A DNA stretch of 8,520 nt from UBA1731 sp964440985 (GTDB taxonomy: Bacteria; Verrucomicrobiota; Kiritimatiellia; RFP12; UBA1067). The notes beneath the pieces are model-generated. The model was given only the letters and a program-made list of their open reading frames with translations, made no database searches and was not told where the DNA came from. The translations under genes were made by a program, and so were the position numbers. The DNA lies in NCBI GenBank assembly GCA_964440985.1, contig CAYTWE010000061.1, positions 1 through 8,520 on the forward strand, given 5' to 3'. Shown in pieces: positions 5,517 through 8,520 of the stretch; the first letter of the stretch is position 1, and each line of letters starts with the position of its first letter.

Positions 5517-7423
5517 CAGAGCAGTCTGTCAACGACGGTTATGTACTTCCATTGCGGATTTTCGAGCGAACCGTAAACCTTGAACTCAAGCAGCAGTTTG
5601 GAGAACGTCCATGTGATGGGATTCGCTATTATCTTCCCGATTATCGAATCGTTTCTGAAAAGCCGTACACGCGCCGTGAGGTCGAGGTTGTCGTCCGGCA
5701 TCGAGTATGATCCGGCACATTCAATCTTGAAGATGTCGCCGTACACGCTGGCCTTCCTTGTGTGAATTACGCCATCTGTGATTACGCAGTCCAGCTCTGC
5801 GTTTGACTGGTCGACAAGCGAGGATATGCCCGGCACTGTTTTGGCAAGATAATCAGTCAAGCCGGCAAAGAGTTTCAGTCGGGCGATCTGTCCATCATGT
5901 ATCTTTACGGAGGCCTTGCCGTTGATGCGCGAAACAAGACCAGTCGATGCAAGTGGAGCGTCAAATTCAATGCGTCCCGATATCTTGCCCTTCATGTCGG
6001 AAGTCTGCATTCCGAGAATCTCTGCAGCATCTTCAACGGGAATGTCACGTCCATTGATCGCCACTCTGAATGTCGCACGGCTTTCATCGAAGCCCGGGAA
6101 TGAAATTGCGCCATCTCCGGTGATTGCGCCGCCACGGCGCGTTTTGGACTTTGCGTCATGGAAAGAGATATTGTCCCCGCGAAGCCTGAATTCCGTATAT
6201 GCGTCACGGAGCGGGATGCCGAAGAACGAGCCTTTTTCAAAGGCGATCGTTCCGTCGATGCGGTTTGTGGAAGCGTATTTCGGATCGACGGCAAGGATTC
6301 CGTCAAGCGTCATGACCGGATCTGTCTCCGGCTGCAGACAGTCGAGTGTGCCGTCATTCAGCACATCGGCTATGGCGAGCGCATTTGAGAGCGATGTCGT
6401 TGAGTGGATGTTGCGGAATGTGACAAATCCGACGTCATTAGTGTTTTCGTAGAACACAGTGCCTCTCATGTACGTGCCATCTGCGATGCGCGCATCGATC
6501 GGCCCCACGGTGATATGGGCGTTCTGGCAGTGTCCGCGCACAAACACGCGGATATCGACGTTCCCTTGAGCCGTTCTCAGCGGAACTTCGCGGTAAGCGC
6601 CCCCAGTAGGATGTAGGTCGAGGAAGATTCTGAGATCTGAGTTCCTGAGATTGACTTCAAACCTGCATCCCGCATCCACCGGCGCGGTAACGCCAGTGAA
6701 CGCATCGATGAACTGATAGCTGTTCGCGATGTCCAGCGCCTGAAGCATAGGGCGTATGTTCGCCTGACGGGCCTGACCATGAACGCTTCCGATGACGCGC
6801 TGCTCCGGAATGTTCAGTTCGCAGTCCCCCGTCACCTCCATCGGCACGTCCCGGTCAGGAAACTTGACGCACACGCCGTCGAATCTCAAAACGCCGTTGG
6901 CCGATGAAACGTGTGCGACAGATACGCGCTCCGCCTTGAGGTCAAGGATGTCCGGGTTTACCAGGGTGAGAGCGAACGGCGCGAAGGATGGCAGGTCGAG
7001 TTCAAGCGGTTCATCAGTCTCGTTGAAATCATGGGAACCCGGAAATTCGATGGAGTCCGGAATGTAGTAACCGGCCGGAAGACGTGGCATCTTAAGCCCT
7101 GTCACAGTTGCTGACTTGATTATTCTTTTCAGCCGCCACGGCAACCGGGAGAGCGAAAGTCTGATATCGATGCGTTCGGCGGAGAGAAATGGAGACGCTT
7201 CCGATTTCCCGTCGCAGAACAGTCTTATGCCGTTCATGCGAATTTCGTGTGGGAAGCGAAAGCTTGCGGATTCGATGCGCAGAACGGCGTTCGTCGAAGA
7301 GCCCATTTCCGATATGCGCTCCAAAATGCCGTCGGGAAGCCGCACTTCGATGCCGGACAACAGAAGAACAGACAGGACTGCAAGCGCAAGCAGCGTGAAG
7401 AGAATCTGAAAAAACTTTTTCAT
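5516..7423 (-). CDS. AsmA-like envelope protein
   Basis: The 635-residue protein begins MKKFF with one hydrophobic signal-anchor helix (about 5-23). A long periplasmic region of repeating beta strands follows, with the alternating hydrophobic pattern typical of AsmA/TamB/YhdP-type proteins. These are inner-membrane-anchored, groove-like proteins linked to lipid transport to the outer membrane. The last part (about 478-635: ISGRIEFDAPLAS, ASVKIHDGQIARLKLF, GVIHTRKASVYGDIFKIECAGSY, DLTARVRLF, FKVYGSLENPQW) is the best match, to the AsmA-like C-terminal domain. It is mid-sized for the superfamily. The ATG at 7423 is only seven bases after the encoded CCA of tRNA-Glu and has no Shine-Dalgarno sequence, yet the signal anchor needs this start. 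Processing of the tRNA 3' end would leave an almost leaderless message. The gene overlaps rnhB by one base. I am confident of the superfamily but not of the exact member or substrate. Confidence 0.85.
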   Translation of the reverse strand: MKKFFQILFTLLALAVLSVLLLSGIEVRLPDGILERISEMGSSTNAVLRIESASFRFPHEIRMNGIRLFCDGKSEASPFLSAERIDIRLSLSRLPWRLKRIIKSATVTGLKMPRLPAGYYIPDSIEFPGSHDFNETDEPLELDLPSFAPFALTLVNPDILDLKAERVSVAHVSSANGVLRFDGVCVKFPDRDVPMEVTGDCELNIPEQRVIGSVHGQARQANIRPMLQALDIANSYQFIDAFTGVTAPVDAGCRFEVNLRNSDLRIFLDLHPTGGAYREVPLRTAQGNVDIRVFVRGHCQNAHITVGPIDARIADGTYMRGTVFYENTNDVGFVTFRNIHSTTSLSNALAIADVLNDGTLDCLQPETDPVMTLDGILAVDPKYASTNRIDGTIAFEKGSFFGIPLRDAYTEFRLRGDNISFHDAKSKTRRGGAITGDGAISFPGFDESRATFRVAINGRDIPVEDAAEILGMQTSDMKGKISGRIEFDAPLASTGLVSRINGKASVKIHDGQIARLKLFAGLTDYLAKTVPGISSLVDQSNAELDCVITDGVIHTRKASVYGDIFKIECAGSYSMPDDNLDLTARVRLFRNDSIIGKIIANPITWTFSKLLLEFKVYGSLENPQWKYITVVDRLL

Positions 7424-7430
7424 TGCGCTA

Positions 7431-7505
7431 TGGCAGCCCCAAGGAGAGTCGAACTCCTCTTACCTGGATGAGAACCAGGTGTCCTAGCCGATAGACGATG
7501 GGGCC
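7431..7505 (-). tRNA. tRNA-Glu (anticodon CTC)
   Basis: The 75-base gene folds as a full cloverleaf: acceptor GGCCCCA paired with TGGGGCT (a G-U end pair), anticodon stem CCTGG/CCAGG with loop TTCTCAT giving anticodon CTC, T arm with GTTCGACTC, discriminator G and an encoded CCA. It reads GAG codons. It lies 11 bases after tRNA-Leu and 7 bases before the AsmA-like start codon. Confidence 0.95.
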
Positions 7506-7516
7506 AGTCAGTTGTT

Positions 7517-7601
7517 TGGTGCACCCGGTGGGATTTGAACCCACACACCTTGCGGCACTAGAACCTGAATCTAGCGTGTATGCCAATTTCACCACGGGTG
7601 C
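7517..7601 (-). tRNA. tRNA-Leu (anticodon CAG)
   Basis: The 85-base class II tRNA has acceptor GCACCCG paired with CGGGTGC, D-arm bases TGGTGAAATTGGCA, anticodon stem CTAGA/TCTAG with loop TTCAGGT giving anticodon CAG, a variable arm (TGCCGCAAGGTGT), a T arm GTGGG-TTCAAAT-CCCAC, discriminator A and an encoded CCA. It reads CUG codons and is the first gene of the tRNA/AsmA/rnhB unit. Confidence 0.96.
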
Positions 7602-7614
7602 AAAACAGGGGTGT

Positions 7615-7643
7615 AAGATACCATATTGCGGATTTGAATGCAA
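7615..7643 (-). promoter_or_regulatory. promoter of the tRNA-Leu / tRNA-Glu / AsmA-like / rnhB unit
   Basis: On the minus strand there is TTGCAT (7643-7638), a 17-base spacer and TATCTT (7620-7615) with an extended TGG just before it. Directly upstream, 7646-7672 is rich in A and T runs (AAAATTTT, AAAACATTTT), as in UP elements of strong stable-RNA promoters. The predicted start near 7608 is about seven bases before the tRNA-Leu 5' end. Confidence 0.8.
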
Positions 7644-7789
7644 GCGAAAATGTTTTGATTCCAAAATTTTTCGTTGGTGGCAACAGACGGAAGCCCTTCA
7701 TGATCCGGAATCACCTGTCAAACTGCATTTGGGGTATCTTGAAGCGTCGCAAAGGATATGTCATTCCCGCGAATATGTCCAAACAAAGA
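7644..7789. other. intergenic stretch upstream of the tRNA promoter
   Basis: Apart from the AT-rich tract upstream of the tRNA promoter (7646-7672), I see no supported gene, RNA or repeat here. A TTGACA on the minus strand near 7721-7726 has no matching -10 at normal distance. No copy of the tRNA-Leu 3' end was found that would mark an attachment site. Confidence 0.4.
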
Positions 7790-7810
7790 AGGCTGAACAT
7801 GATTCAGCCT
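7790..7810 (-). terminator. intrinsic terminator of the recombinase gene
   Basis: On the minus strand, AGGCTGAA and TTCAGCCT form an eight-base-pair stem with a five-base loop, followed by TCTTTGTTTGG. It lies 14 bases after the stop codon of the recombinase gene and should insulate it from the tRNA unit downstream. Confidence 0.75.
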
Positions 7811-7824
7811 CCAGGTCGATAAAA

Positions 7825-8520
7825 TCACAGCAGATCCAGCACCCGTGTTGCGCCGATGTTCGGCTGGGCGGGATCGGCATAGTATTTCGTTATGGTCTTG
7901 ATGTCGTCGCCGGAGAGCGAAACGGCGATTTCCGCTCCGTATTTCTGGTAGACGTGATCGATGCATATCTTGCGGAGTTCATATGCGGCCTTGTTGCCGC
8001 GGAATCCGAGAGACCGCATCGACCGGTTGATGTCGACAAACGTCTCGTCGGTCACATCCAGTCCGCGAAGTCCTCCTAAATCGTCGAACTTCACCCAGAT
8101 GTCATCGTGGATCGGCCAAAAGACGTGCCGTCCGGACGTCAGTTCCGTCTTGTGAGGCGTGTACATGAGGTAATGGCGCGAATCCCTTTCGATGAAGTTC
8201 TCCTCTTTGAGGCGCAGCACGTCTCCGTTGCGCATGGCGAATTCCAGCATCATCGTCGCCACGAACCAATGTTCACCGGTTAATTTCTGATACCACGCCT
8301 TTACACGGGACAGCATTTCCGCCGAGGGGCGGACATAGCGGGGGGCCTTCACCCGGAAGTTCGGCAAATCGAGGGACGGCATCCTCCACCCGGCATCCTC
8401 ATAGTATGGTCTGCACCATTTGGCAAACACGCCGCGCAGTTGACAGACATAGCTCCAGGCGGAAAGCCGGGTAATTCCGCGACCTACGAACGTGGCCAAT
8501 GCCGCATCTATCCGCTTGCG
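7825..8520 (-). CDS. tyrosine recombinase / phage-type integrase, 5' end beyond the window
   Basis: The frame is open to the right edge (codons before TTG 8499 read RKRIDAA), so the gene is partial at its 5' end and the true start lies outside. Numbering from 8499, the tail of a core-binding domain is followed by a catalytic domain: R90 in FAMRNGDVLRL, K117 in TPHKTEL, R176 in AAYELRKICID, and the nucleophile Y206 in DIKTITKYYAD. The usual His of the HxxR box is Tyr (Y173), and the usual LGH motif reads LSGDD, so both expected histidines are missing. The enzyme may cut and rejoin DNA by the tyrosine mechanism with altered chemistry, or be impaired. It could belong to an integrated element extending to the right, or to a resident family of small recombinases. 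A terminator follows the stop. Confidence 0.85.
   Translation of the reverse strand, partial: RKRIDAALATFVGRGITRLSAWSYVCQLRGVFAKWCRPYYEDAGWRMPSLDLPNFRVKAPRYVRPSAEMLSRVKAWYQKLTGEHWFVATMMLEFAMRNGDVLRLKEENFIERDSRHYLMYTPHKTELTSGRHVFWPIHDDIWVKFDDLGGLRGLDVTDETFVDINRSMRSLGFRGNKAAYELRKICIDHVYQKYGAEIAVSLSGDDIKTITKYYADPAQPNIGATRVLDLL

Noticed and set aside
5179..5583. Plus-strand open frame opposite rnhB
   Set aside because: Antisense shadow of a gene with all RNase HII signatures.
7600..7830. Attachment-site repeat of the tRNA-Leu 3' end beside the recombinase
   Set aside because: No second copy of the tRNA 3' sequence was found in the window.

Overview
The window is compact bacterial chromosomal DNA. 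The mix of genes suggests a member of the PVC superphylum, possibly a host-associated Kiritimatiellota/Verrucomicrobiota relative: small membrane proteins with a GspF-N-like head, a large secreted beta-sandwich/FnIII protein, an AsmA-like protein implying a Gram-negative double membrane, and extended -10 promoters of sigma-70 type. The phylum is inferred from gene style, because no 16S or other marker gene is present.

Left part (about 83-2799, minus strand). A promoter at 2771-2799 drives a tightly packed three-gene operon, read right to left: a single-pass membrane protein (1722-2684), a secreted protein with a clear signal peptide (914-1720), and a second single-pass membrane protein (135-917). 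It ends at a strong hairpin terminator (83-106). Genes one and three look like diverged paralogues: a GspF-N-like cytoplasmic head of about 45 residues, one transmembrane helix, and a charged helical periplasmic region. The secreted middle protein faintly resembles archaemetzincin-type proteases but lacks the HExxH zinc motif. I know of no described system matching this trio, and it is the best candidate here for something new.

Middle (2685-4830). The divergent intergenic region holds back-to-back extended -10 promoters, an inverted repeat between them, and on the minus side a leader with a UUCG hairpin and a 22-codon upstream reading frame. Rightward lies a 643-residue secreted protein of beta-sandwich modules, in which one FnIII domain appears to be split by an inserted jelly-roll-like module.

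Right part (4881-7643, minus strand). A strong promoter with an AT-rich upstream tract drives tRNA-Leu(CAG), tRNA-Glu(CTC), an AsmA-like inner-membrane-anchored protein that starts 7 bases after the tRNA-Glu CCA, and rnhB (ribonuclease HII), which overlaps the AsmA-like gene by one base. This is a mixed tRNA/mRNA transcription unit.

Right edge (7790-8520, minus strand). A partial tyrosine recombinase, running off the window and closed by its own terminator, keeps the Arg/Lys/Arg/Tyr catalytic residues but has lost both usual histidines. No CRISPR array, insertion sequence or rRNA was seen.
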